Below the pieces are notes generated by a model that worked only from the letters and a program-made list of their open reading frames with translations, ran no database searches and was not told the origin of the DNA. From NCBI RefSeq assembly GCF_029892155.1, contig NZ_JARZAG010000009.1:218064-282063 (forward strand): 64,000 bases of DNA, read 5' to 3'. Below, piece after piece: positions 26,712 through 35,123 of this stretch; position 1 is the stretch's first letter; each line of letters starts with the position of its first letter. This DNA comes from Kitasatospora sp. GAS204B. Lineage in GTDB: Bacteria; Actinomycetota; Actinomycetes; Streptomycetales; Streptomycetaceae. The position numbers were made by a program, and so were the translations under genes.

Positions 26712-28010
26712 ATGACACAGCCTGCCGGCCCCCAGGACGCGTCCGACGACGCGCCCCAGGAGGCACTCAGCCTGCGGCCGCTCGCGGCGGCCGACTGGGA
26801 CGCCTGGTACGACGCGCTGGAGGTGGCCTTCGGCGAGGTGGAGTCGCCCGAGCGCCGGGCGCTGTGGCGCGCCCTGACCGAGGTGGACCGCGCGCTCGGG
26901 GTCTGGGAGGACGCGGTGCCGGTCGGCTCGGCCGCCGCCCACTCGTTCCGGATGGCGGTGCCGGGCGGCGCGGTGCTGCCCACCGCCGCGGTGACCATGG
27001 TCGGCGTGGCGCCCACCCACCGCCGGCGCGGGGTGCTCACCGCGCTGATGCGCCATCAGCTGGACGAGATCCACGAGCGCGGCGAGTCGCTTGCGGTGCT
27101 GGAGGCCTCCGAGCCGGCCATCTACGGCCGGTACGGCTACGGACTGGGCAGCTGGAAGCTCGCGGTGCGGATCGCCCGGCCCCGGGTGCGGCTGGACCGG
27201 CCGGCCCGGCTGCTGGCGGACCAGGAGCGGATCCGGCTGCGGCTGGTCGACCCGGCGCGGGCCGCGGCGGCCTGCGAGCGGCTGTACGCCCGCCAGGTGC
27301 CGCTGCGCCCGGGGATGCTGGCCCGCCGGCCCGGCTGGGACCGGCTGGCGCTGCTCGACCCGCCCGCCGAGCGGCAGGGGCAGACCGGACTGCAGTGCGT
27401 GCTGGCCGAGGACCGTCGGGACGGCGAACTGCTCGGCTACGCGCGCTACTCGACCAAGGTGGAGTGGCTGCAGGGCGGCGCGGCGGGCGAGGTGCGGGTG
27501 CGCGAGGTGACGGCCAACGAGCCCGGGGCGCACGCGGCGCTCTGGGCGTACCTGCTGGACCTGGACCTGACCGACACGGTGGTGGCGGAGAACCTGCCGG
27601 CGGACGATCCGCTGCTGCACCTGGTCTCGGACCCGCGCCGGCTCTGCCCGCAGCTCGCCGACTCGCTCTTCGTGCGGCTGGTGGAGGTGGGCGACGCGCT
27701 GCGCTCACGGCGCTACGCGGCGCCGGTGGACGTGGTGCTGGAGGTGACGGACGAGTTCTGCCCGTGGAACACCGGGCGCTGGCACCTGCACAGCGCGGGT
27801 CCGGCCACCGCCGCGGCCTGCGAGCCCTCCGACGCGCCGGCCGATCTGGCGCTCTCGGTGCGGGAGCTGGGCTCGGCCTATCTCGGCGGCGCCACGCTGG
27901 CCGCGCTGGCCCGGGCCGGGCTGGTCGGCGAGCTGCGCCCCGGCGCGCTGGCGGCGGCCTCGCACGCCTTCGCCTGGGATGTGGCGCCCTGGCTGCCGCA
28001 CGAGTTCTGA
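26712..28010 (+). CDS. Eis-like GNAT family N-acetyltransferase
   Basis: This 432-aa protein has the three-part Eis layout: an N-terminal GNAT domain (LRPLAAADWDAWYDALEVAF; acetyl-CoA loop VAPTHRRRGVLTALM), a second degenerate GNAT-like domain, and an SCP2-like C-terminal domain. The terminal F432 carboxylate is in the position that acts as base in Eis. The tyrosine in EPAIYGRYGYG is typical. Eis enzymes acetylate amines on aminoglycosides and lysines; the substrate here is unknown. ATG 26712. It converges with rpiB with a 27-bp gap. Confidence 0.9.
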   Translation: MTQPAGPQDASDDAPQEALSLRPLAAADWDAWYDALEVAFGEVESPERRALWRALTEVDRALGVWEDAVPVGSAAAHSFRMAVPGGAVLPTAAVTMVGVAPTHRRRGVLTALMRHQLDEIHERGESLAVLEASEPAIYGRYGYGLGSWKLAVRIARPRVRLDRPARLLADQERIRLRLVDPARAAAACERLYARQVPLRPGMLARRPGWDRLALLDPPAERQGQTGLQCVLAEDRRDGELLGYARYSTKVEWLQGGAAGEVRVREVTANEPGAHAALWAYLLDLDLTDTVVAENLPADDPLLHLVSDPRRLCPQLADSLFVRLVEVGDALRSRRYAAPVDVVLEVTDEFCPWNTGRWHLHSAGPATAAACEPSDAPADLALSVRELGSAYLGGATLAALARAGLVGELRPGALAAASHAFAWDVAPWLPHEF

Positions 28011-28037
28011 AGGCCCGTGCGGCGGCCGGGGTGTGGG

Positions 28038-28526
<489 letters not shown>

Positions 28527-28727
28527 GGGGAGAAGTGTGGCACGCGGGTCGGCGCTCATCGTCGAAGGGCGGGCACCACGTCACATCGGCGGCACCGCAC
28601 ACGGACCATTACGTTCGGTCATGGCCCGTTCCGGATGGTGAGCCCAGCGGCCGGCTGCTTGGCGCCCGGTCGCCACCCCCGGATAGTGAGACGGATCGTC
28701 CGCTCACCGAACGTCTGGATCACCCCG

Positions 28728-30131
28728 ATGACCACCACCGCCCCGTCGGCGCCCAGCGCCGACCCCGAGGCGACGGCCACCGCCGGCCCGCAGCTCACTC
28801 ATGGTCTGAAGCAGCGTCACCTCTCGATGATCGCGCTCGGCGGAGTCATCGGGGCCGGCCTCTTCGTCGGCTCCGGCGCGGGCATCGCCGCCGCCGGCCC
28901 CGGGGTGATCCTCGCCTTCACGCTCTCCGGCCTGCTGGTCATGCTGATCATGCGGATGCTCGGCGAGATGTCCGCCGCGCACCCCGCCTCCGGCTCCTTC
29001 TCGGTGCACGCCGAGCGGGAGATCGGCCCGTGGGCCGGGGTCACCGCGGGCTGGATGTACTGGGTGATGCTCTGCTGCGGAGTGGCCGCCGAGGCCACCG
29101 CGGCCGGCTCGATCATGAACTCCTGGCTCCCCGGGGTGCCCGGCTGGGCCTGGGTCGGCGTCTTCATGGCCTTCTTCTGCGCCAGCAACCTGACCGCGGT
29201 GAAGAACTTCGGCGAGTTCGAGTTCTGGTTCGCCGCCATCAAGATCACCGCGATCGTGGCCTTCCTGGTGCTGGGCGTGCTGGGCGTCACCGGTGTGCTG
29301 GGCAGCGCGCCCGGTACGGCCAACCTGACCGGGCACGGCGGCTTCCTGCCGCACGGCACCAGCGGCCTGATCACCGGCCTGCTCGCCTCGGTCTTCGCCT
29401 ACGGCGGGCTGGAGACGGTCACCATCGCCGCCGCCGAGTCCGACGACCCGCGCCGCAACGTGGCCAACGCGGTGCGCACGGCGGTCTGGCGGATCGCCGT
29501 CTTCTACATCGGCTCGATGGCCCTGGTGGTCACCCTGGTGCCCTGGAACGATCCCGATGTGGTCAAGCTGGGCCCGTATGTGACGGTGCTTCAGTTCCTG
29601 CACGTGCCGGGCGCCGCCCAGGTGATGCGGGCCGTGGTGCTGATCGCACTGCTGAGCGCGATGAACGCGAACATCTACGGCTCCTCCCGGATGGCCTTCT
29701 CGCTGGTCTCCCGGGGCCAGGGACCGCGCGCGCTGGCGAAGGTGAGCGGCGGCGTGCCGCGCCTGGCGGTGCTGGCCTCCTGCGGCTTCGGCTTCGCCGC
29801 CGTGCTGGCCGGCTACTGGTGGCCGGACACCGTGTTCAGCTGGCTGATGAACACCACCGGCGTGGCGATCCTGGTGGTCTGGCTCTTCATCGCGGTGGCC
29901 CAGCTGCGGATGCGCCGCCGGCTGGAGCGGGAGGCGCCCGAGCTGCTGACCGTGCGGATGTGGGCCTTCCCGTACCTGACCTGGGTCGCGCTCGCGGCCG
30001 TGGTCGGCGTGCTGGCCCTGATGACCACCACGCCCGGCGACCGCGACCAGCTCTACGCGGCCGGTGTGCTGGTCGCCGCGCTGAGCGCCGCCGGCTACTG
30101 GCGCCAGCGGCGGGTGGCGGCGCGCGGCTGA
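28728..30131 (+). CDS. APC-superfamily amino acid permease (AAT family)
   Basis: This 467-aa protein has about 12 membrane segments. The N-terminal RHLSMIALGGVIGAGLFVGS and the FAYGGLETVTIAAAESDDPRRN segment are diagnostic of the amino acid transporter (AAT) family, proton symporters for GABA, aromatic, basic or other amino acids. The exact substrate cannot be read. ATG 28728; it has only a weak ribosome site (GGAT). It is followed by a G-rich tract at 30134 and then pepN on the same strand, consistent with peptide and amino-acid use. Confidence 0.92.
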   Translation: MTTTAPSAPSADPEATATAGPQLTHGLKQRHLSMIALGGVIGAGLFVGSGAGIAAAGPGVILAFTLSGLLVMLIMRMLGEMSAAHPASGSFSVHAEREIGPWAGVTAGWMYWVMLCCGVAAEATAAGSIMNSWLPGVPGWAWVGVFMAFFCASNLTAVKNFGEFEFWFAAIKITAIVAFLVLGVLGVTGVLGSAPGTANLTGHGGFLPHGTSGLITGLLASVFAYGGLETVTIAAAESDDPRRNVANAVRTAVWRIAVFYIGSMALVVTLVPWNDPDVVKLGPYVTVLQFLHVPGAAQVMRAVVLIALLSAMNANIYGSSRMAFSLVSRGQGPRALAKVSGGVPRLAVLASCGFGFAAVLAGYWWPDTVFSWLMNTTGVAILVVWLFIAVAQLRMRRRLEREAPELLTVRMWAFPYLTWVALAAVVGVLALMTTTPGDRDQLYAAGVLVAALSAAGYWRQRRVAARG

Positions 30132-30133
30132 GC

Positions 30134-30150
30134 GGGGCGGGCGGGGCGGG
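30134..30150 (+). repeat. G-quadruplex-capable tract after the permease gene
   Basis: GGGGCGGGCGGGGCGGG has four G-runs of at least three separated by single C residues, 2 nt after the permease stop and on the coding strand. Single-nucleotide loops favour a very stable parallel quadruplex in DNA or RNA. Confidence 0.7.
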
Positions 30151-30291
30151 CGGTAGGCCGGTCGGTCGGTAAGCGGCGCGCAGCCAGGTTGCCCGGTACG
30201 TCCCGGGGTGCGCGTGAAAGGATGCGCCCCGGGGCAGGACCTGCCCCGACACCTGCACAGCACCGTGCGAGCCGGACAAAGGAGTACCGCA

Positions 30292-32988
30292 GTGCCGGGC
30301 AAAAACCTCAGCCGGGACGAAGCGCAGGCGCGCGCCGGCATCCTCAGCGTGGACGGCTACGAGGTCCACCTCGACGTCACCGGCGCTCCGGACGCCTCGA
30401 ACGCGACCTTCCGCTCCGTCACCACCATCCGCTTCCGCTGCACCGAGCCCGGCTCCGCGAGCTTCGCCGACCTGCTGGCGCCGAGCGTGCGGGCCGTCAC
30501 CCTGAACGGCCGCCAGCTGGACCCGGCCACCACCTTCGACGGGACCAGGGTCGCGCTGCCCGAACTGGCCGTCGAGAACGTCCTGGTGGTCGACGCCGAC
30601 TGCGCCTACAGCCGGACCGGCGAGGGGCTGCACCGGTTCACCGACCCGGCGGACGGTGAGACCTACCTCTACACCCACTACGAACCGGCCGAGGCCCGCC
30701 GGGTGTTCGCCAACTTCGAACAGCCGGACCTCAAGGCGCCCTACCGGTTCACCGTGACCGCGCCCGCCGCCTGGGACGTCTACGCCAACGAGGCCGAGGA
30801 GAGCGTCGAACAGGACGGCGCGGCGAAGACCTGGCGCTTCCTGGCCACCCAGCCGATCTCCACCTACCTGACCGCCGTGGTGGCCGGCCCGTACCACGTG
30901 GCACGCGACCACTGGAGCCGTGAACTGCCCGACGGCAGCACGCTGGAGATCCCGCTCGCGGCCACCTGCCGCAAGTCGCTGGCCCCGTACTTCGACGCCG
31001 ACGAGATCTTCGAGGTCACCAAGCAGGGCCTGGACTTCTTCCACGACGAGTTCGACTACCCGTACCCGTTCGGCAAGTACGACCAGTGCTTCGTGCCGGA
31101 GTACAACATCGGCGCGATGGAGAACCCGGGCTGCGTCACCTTCCGCGAGGAGTACGTCTTCCGCTCGAAGGTCACCGAGGCCGCGTACGAGGCCCGGGCC
31201 AACGTCATCCTGCACGAGATGGCGCACATGTGGTTCGGCGACCTGGTCACCATGAAGTGGTGGGACGACCTGTGGCTCAAGGAGTCGTTCGCCGACTTCA
31301 TGGGCGCGTTCGCGCAGCGCGAGGCGACCAAGTACCAGGCCGCCTGGGTGACTTTCGCCAACCAGCGCAAGGCCTGGGCCTACCGGCAGGACCAGTACCC
31401 GACCACCCACCCGATCACCGCGGACATCCGCGACGTCGAGGACGCCAAGCTCAACTTCGACGGCATCACCTACGCCAAGGGCGCCTCGGTGCTCAAGCAG
31501 CTGGTCGCCTACGCGGGCCGGGACGCCTTCTTCGAGGGCGCCCGCCGCTACTTCAAGGCGCACGCCTTCGGCAACACCGTGCTCGGCGACCTGCTGGAGG
31601 TGCTGGCCGTCACCTCCGGGCGCGGCGAGCAGGCGATGGCCGACTGGTCCAAGGCCTGGCTGCAGACCGCCGGCGTCAACGCGCTCACCCCGCAGCTGAC
31701 CGTGGACGCCGAGGGCCGGATCACCGAACTCGCGGTCCTGCAGGACGGCGACACCCTGCGCCCGCACCGGATCGCGATCGGCCTCTACGACCGCGAGCCG
31801 GACGGCTCGCTGCTGCGCACCGCGCGGGTCGAGCTGGACGTCACCGGCGCCCGCACCGTGGTCCAGGAGCTGGCCGGCCGGCCGCGCCCGGCGCTGGTGC
31901 TGGTCAACGACGACGACCTGACGTACTGCAAGATCCGCTTCGACGAGGAGTCGCTGGCCACCCTGCGCGGCTCGCTCGGCTCCATCGAGGACACCCTGGC
32001 CCGGGCGCTGGTCTGGTCGGCCTGCTGGAACCTGACCCGGGACGCCCTGCTGCCGGCCCGCGACTACCTGGACCTGGTGCTGCGCTTCGCCGGCCAGGAG
32101 TCGGACATCGGCGTGCTGCAGACCCTGCACAGCCAGGCCTTGGCCGCGCTGGACCTGTTCGTCGACCCCGGCTACCGGGCCGAGGGGGCCGCGCTGCTGG
32201 CCTCCTGCGCACTGCGCGAACTGCGCGCGGCGGCGCCGGGCAGCGACCACCAGCTGGCCTGGGCCCGCTTCCTGGCCCAGACGGCGGATCAGGACCCGCT
32301 CCGAGCCGAAGAGCCCGCCGGTGTCGAAAGCGACGAGCGACAAGCGACCGAGGAACGAGGGAGTGCCGGAGCGAGGAACGTCGACACCGGGTCCGAGGGC
32401 CCGGAGGCGAGCGAGCGAATCACAGAACTCGGGTTGCTGGCGGAGCTGCTGGCCGGCACCGCCCGGATCGACGGTCTGGAGGTGGACCAGGACCTGCGCT
32501 GGTCGTTCTGGATCGCGCTGGCCGCCGCCGGGCAGGCGACCGTCGAGCAGCTGGATGCCGAGCTGAAGCGGGACCACACCGCCAGCGGCAACCAGAAGGC
32601 CACCCAGGCACTGGCCGCCCGGCCCACCGCCGAGGCCAAGGCGGCTGCCTGGTCGGCCGTGGTGGACGACGACTCGCTGCCCAACGCGATGGTCGGCGCG
32701 CAGACCGCGGGCTTCGCCCAGGCCGGACAGCGGGAGCTGACCGCGCCGTACACCGCGCGCTACTTCGAGCTGCTGGAGCGTATCTGGGCCGAGCGGAGCA
32801 TCGAGATCGCGATCCGCTTCGTCAGCGGCTTCTTCCCGCGGCTGCAGACCGACCAGGCGACGCTGGCCGCCGCCGACGCCTGGCTGGACGGGCACCGGCA
32901 GGCCGCGCCGGCGCTGCGCCGGCTGGTCCTGGAGTGCCGCGACGAGCTGGCCCGCGCGCTGCGGGCGCAGGCGGCCGACCGGGCCTGA
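30292..32988 (+). CDS. pepN: Aminopeptidase N (M1 family)
   Basis: This 898-aa zinc metallopeptidase removes N-terminal residues from peptides in the cytoplasm. It has the GAMEN exopeptidase motif at 274-278, HEMAH (H308-H312) with the third zinc ligand E331 in WLKESFADF, and an ERAP1-like C-terminal domain. GTG 30292 has AAGGAG 8 nt upstream; a longer start at 30208 lacks support. Residues about 671-711 are an unusual charged stretch (ESDERQATEERGSAGARNV and on) encoded by a repeat-like DNA element that keeps the frame open. It lies in a surface loop region of the C-terminal domain, so activity is probably kept. Confidence 0.96.
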   Translation: MPGKNLSRDEAQARAGILSVDGYEVHLDVTGAPDASNATFRSVTTIRFRCTEPGSASFADLLAPSVRAVTLNGRQLDPATTFDGTRVALPELAVENVLVVDADCAYSRTGEGLHRFTDPADGETYLYTHYEPAEARRVFANFEQPDLKAPYRFTVTAPAAWDVYANEAEESVEQDGAAKTWRFLATQPISTYLTAVVAGPYHVARDHWSRELPDGSTLEIPLAATCRKSLAPYFDADEIFEVTKQGLDFFHDEFDYPYPFGKYDQCFVPEYNIGAMENPGCVTFREEYVFRSKVTEAAYEARANVILHEMAHMWFGDLVTMKWWDDLWLKESFADFMGAFAQREATKYQAAWVTFANQRKAWAYRQDQYPTTHPITADIRDVEDAKLNFDGITYAKGASVLKQLVAYAGRDAFFEGARRYFKAHAFGNTVLGDLLEVLAVTSGRGEQAMADWSKAWLQTAGVNALTPQLTVDAEGRITELAVLQDGDTLRPHRIAIGLYDREPDGSLLRTARVELDVTGARTVVQELAGRPRPALVLVNDDDLTYCKIRFDEESLATLRGSLGSIEDTLARALVWSACWNLTRDALLPARDYLDLVLRFAGQESDIGVLQTLHSQALAALDLFVDPGYRAEGAALLASCALRELRAAAPGSDHQLAWARFLAQTADQDPLRAEEPAGVESDERQATEERGSAGARNVDTGSEGPEASERITELGLLAELLAGTARIDGLEVDQDLRWSFWIALAAAGQATVEQLDAELKRDHTASGNQKATQALAARPTAEAKAAAWSAVVDDDSLPNAMVGAQTAGFAQAGQRELTAPYTARYFELLERIWAERSIEIAIRFVSGFFPRLQTDQATLAAADAWLDGHRQAAPALRRLVLECRDELARALRAQAADRA
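32302..32425 (+). repeat. Palindromic repeat-like element inserted in frame in pepN
   Basis: This ~124-bp stretch differs in composition from the rest of pepN: it is rich in GAGCGA-type runs. It carries a perfect 10-bp inverted repeat (32318-32327 CCGGTGTCGA and 32381-32390 TCGACACCGG). It encodes a hydrophilic ~41-residue insert absent from the conserved M1 fold. It resembles dispersed intergenic repeats I recall from streptomycete genomes. Confidence 0.55.
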
Positions 32989-33018
32989 CGCCCGGCCTGG
33001 TGCCCAGCCGACCATGAC

Positions 33019-33051
33019 GCGGCCCGCCCCGGGTGCACCGGGGCGGGCCGC
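33019..33051. terminator. Bidirectional terminator between pepN and ngcG
   Basis: GCGGCCCGCCCCGG (33019-33032) pairs with CCGGGGCGGGCCGC (33038-33051) around GTGCA, between two convergent genes. Confidence 0.9.
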
Positions 33052-33064
33052 AGCGTGTCCGGCG

Positions 33065-34015
33065 CTACTTGAGGGTGGCCGAAGTGAGGCCGGCCTGCAC
33101 CTGGCGCTGGAAGGAGAGGTAGACCACCAGCACCGGCAGCATGGCGATGGTCATCCCGGCGAACAGCGCCGGGAAGTTGCTCGCGTAACCGGACTGCTGC
33201 GCCAGGTTGATCAGGCCCTGGGTCAGCACCGAGTGGTCCGGGTCCCCGCCGTGCTGCTGCTGCATCAGGGTGACCGGCAGCAGGTACTGGTTCCACTGCC
33301 CGAGCACGTTGAAGATGCCGACGCTGATCAGCCCGGACTTCGCCATCGGCACCATGACCTGGAAGAACGCCCGGGTGTGCGAGCAACCGTCGATCATCGC
33401 CGCCTCGTGCACGGCGGTGGGCAGCGAGCGGAAGAAGGAGTACATGAAGAAGACGGTGAACGGCAGCGAGTAGGCGACGTACACCAGGATCAGGCCCAGG
33501 TAGCTGTTCAGGCCCAGCAGCGGGGAGATCTGCCCGAGGTTCTTCACCATGAAGAAGAGCGGCACCAGCGCCAGGTAGACCGGGAACATCGCGCCGGCCA
33601 CGAAGAAGAAGTAGATGATCCGGTTGCCGGGGAACGCGTAGCGGGCCAGCACGTAGGCCGCCATCGAGCCGAGCAGCATCGTCAGGGTGACCGAACCGAC
33701 CAGCACGATCAGGGTGTTGGCGAAGTAGTGGGCGATCCCCTGGTGCCAGGCGTAGCTGAAGGCGCTGAAGCCCCAGTGCGCGGGCCAGGCCCAGGCGCTG
33801 CCGCCGATCTGCGCGTCGGTCTTGAAGGAGCCGAGCACGATCCAGACCAGCGGGCCGATGATCATCACTGCCCAGAGCGCCAGGAAGCCGTGCGAGAAGA
33901 CGTTGAGCACCCCTCCCCCGTCGGCGAACCGCTGCTCCCTGGCGGGCTTGCGGGCCGGCGCGGGGTGGTCGCGCGGCGCGGGGACCTCGGTGGTCAGGTC
34001 GGCGTTGGTGGTCAT
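33065..34015 (-). CDS. ngcG: Sugar ABC transporter permease, NgcG-type
   Basis: This 316-aa permease has six membrane segments and the MalG-type EAA loop EAAMIDGCSHTRAFFQVMVP that docks with the ATPase. The C-terminus ends QRQVQAGLTSATLK, typical of carbohydrate uptake 1 permeases. With ngcF and ngcE it forms an importer for N-acetylglucosamine/chitobiose or a similar sugar. ATG 34015 follows the ngcF stop by 11 nt. No ATP-binding gene is present; in streptomycetes such systems share the MsiK ATPase encoded elsewhere. Symbol by analogy with ngcE. Confidence 0.85.
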   Translation of the reverse strand: MTTNADLTTEVPAPRDHPAPARKPAREQRFADGGGVLNVFSHGFLALWAVMIIGPLVWIVLGSFKTDAQIGGSAWAWPAHWGFSAFSYAWHQGIAHYFANTLIVLVGSVTLTMLLGSMAAYVLARYAFPGNRIIYFFFVAGAMFPVYLALVPLFFMVKNLGQISPLLGLNSYLGLILVYVAYSLPFTVFFMYSFFRSLPTAVHEAAMIDGCSHTRAFFQVMVPMAKSGLISVGIFNVLGQWNQYLLPVTLMQQQHGGDPDHSVLTQGLINLAQQSGYASNFPALFAGMTIAMLPVLVVYLSFQRQVQAGLTSATLK

Positions 34016-34026
34016 CACGGCCCCGC

Positions 34027-34959
34027 TCAGTACTCGATCCGCTCGCGCCGGGTGACCCGCAGCGAGACGACGGACAGGATCAGCGTGATGAAGAAGATCA
34101 CCACGCCCATGGCGCAGGCGTAGCCCGCCTTGCCGAAGGTGATGAAGTTGCGCATCAGGTAGGTCGACATGACCTCGGAGTGGTAGTTGGGCCCGCCGCC
34201 GTAGTAGGCGCCCTGGGTCATGGTGGAGACCAGGGCGAAGGCGTCCATCGCGGCGATCGCCAGGTAGACCCAGGCGGTCTGCACCGTCTCCCAGAGCAGC
34301 GGCAGGGTGATCGTGAAGAAGGTCTGGGTGCGCTTGGCCCCGTCCAGCAGCGCGGCCTCGTAGATGTCCTTCGGGATGGACTGCATCGCGGCCGAGAAGA
34401 GCACCAGGTAGAAGCCGACGCCCGACCAGACCAGCACGCCCATCACGCACCAGAGGGCGAGGTTCGGATCGGCCAGCCACTGCCAGGGGTGGTTCGCGTT
34501 CTCCAGACCCAGCTTGACCAGCACGCCGTTGAGCAGCCCGCCCTGGTCGGTGCGGTAGACCGCCTGGAAGAGCACCGACAGGATGGCCACCGAGAGCACC
34601 TGCGGGAAGAAGAAGATCACCTTGTAGAACCCCGCGCCGCGCACCCCCTGCACACCGCCGGTGCCGCCCCGGCCGCCGACGTTGAGCATGAAGGCGAAGA
34701 ACAGCGACAGCAGGATGGTGGCGATCGGCAGCAGCACCAGCAGCAGCAGGTTGTGCAGCAGCGCGGTACGGAAGACGCTGTCGCCGAAGAGCTGGGTGTA
34801 GTTCCGCAGCCCGACGAAGTGCATCGTCTGCGAGGCCCCGGACCAGTCGGTCAGGGAGTAGCCGAAGGTCTGCAGGTACGGCCAGATGACCAGCACCAGG
34901 TAGAGCACGATCGGGATGATGAGGAACCCCACGATGAAGGGGTACTTGCGGTGACGCAT
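34027..34959 (-). CDS. ngcF: Sugar ABC transporter permease, NgcF-type
   Basis: This 310-aa MalF-type permease has six membrane segments, the first at FIVGFLIIPIVLYLVLVIWP, and the EAA loop YEAALLDGAKRTQTFFTITLP. It makes the membrane channel together with ngcG. ATG 34959 has AGGAG 8 nt upstream. It is separated from the binding-protein gene ngcE by 164 bp that hold two hairpins and a tandem repeat, a layout that often gives more binding protein than permease. Confidence 0.87.
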   Translation of the reverse strand: MRHRKYPFIVGFLIIPIVLYLVLVIWPYLQTFGYSLTDWSGASQTMHFVGLRNYTQLFGDSVFRTALLHNLLLLVLLPIATILLSLFFAFMLNVGGRGGTGGVQGVRGAGFYKVIFFFPQVLSVAILSVLFQAVYRTDQGGLLNGVLVKLGLENANHPWQWLADPNLALWCVMGVLVWSGVGFYLVLFSAAMQSIPKDIYEAALLDGAKRTQTFFTITLPLLWETVQTAWVYLAIAAMDAFALVSTMTQGAYYGGGPNYHSEVMSTYLMRNFITFGKAGYACAMGVVIFFITLILSVVSLRVTRRERIEY

Positions 34960-34980
34960 GCGCCTGCTCCTGTCCGCCAC

Positions 34981-34999
34981 AGCCTGTGTCCGACAGGCT
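34981..34999 (-). promoter_or_regulatory. Small hairpin just upstream of ngcF
   Basis: AGCCTGT (34981-34987) and ACAGGCT (34993-34999) form a 7-bp stem with a GTCCG loop, 21 nt before the ngcF ATG and close to its ribosome site. It could affect ngcF translation or mark an mRNA end. Confidence 0.45.
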
Positions 35000-35008
35000 T
35001 GGTACCGC

Positions 35009-35060
35009 GGTGTCGCCCGAGGGTGGCACCCGAAGGTGCCGCCTGAAGGTGTCGCCCGAA
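35009..35060 (-). repeat. 13-bp tandem repeat, four copies
   Basis: Four consecutive 13-mers (35009, 35022, 35035 and 35048 onward) follow the pattern GGTGYCGCCCGAR with one to four differences. They fill the gap between the ngcE terminator and ngcF and are non-coding. Confidence 0.8.
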
Positions 35061-35071
35061 CACGCCAGGAG

Positions 35072-35099
35072 CACCGGGGCCCGTGAGCGGGCCCCGGTG
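35072..35099 (-). terminator. Hairpin after ngcE (partial terminator/mRNA stabiliser)
   Basis: CACCGGGGCCCG (35072-35083) pairs perfectly with CGGGCCCCGGTG (35088-35099) around TGAG, 25 nt after the ngcE stop. Inside an operon, such a stem typically raises binding-protein expression relative to the permeases. Confidence 0.8.
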
Positions 35100-35123
35100 T
35101 CCCTCCACTGAGCTGACCGCCGC

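Noticed and set aside
29887..33015. 1042-codon open frame on the minus strand
   Set aside because: It is the mirror of pepN, which has full M1 motifs.
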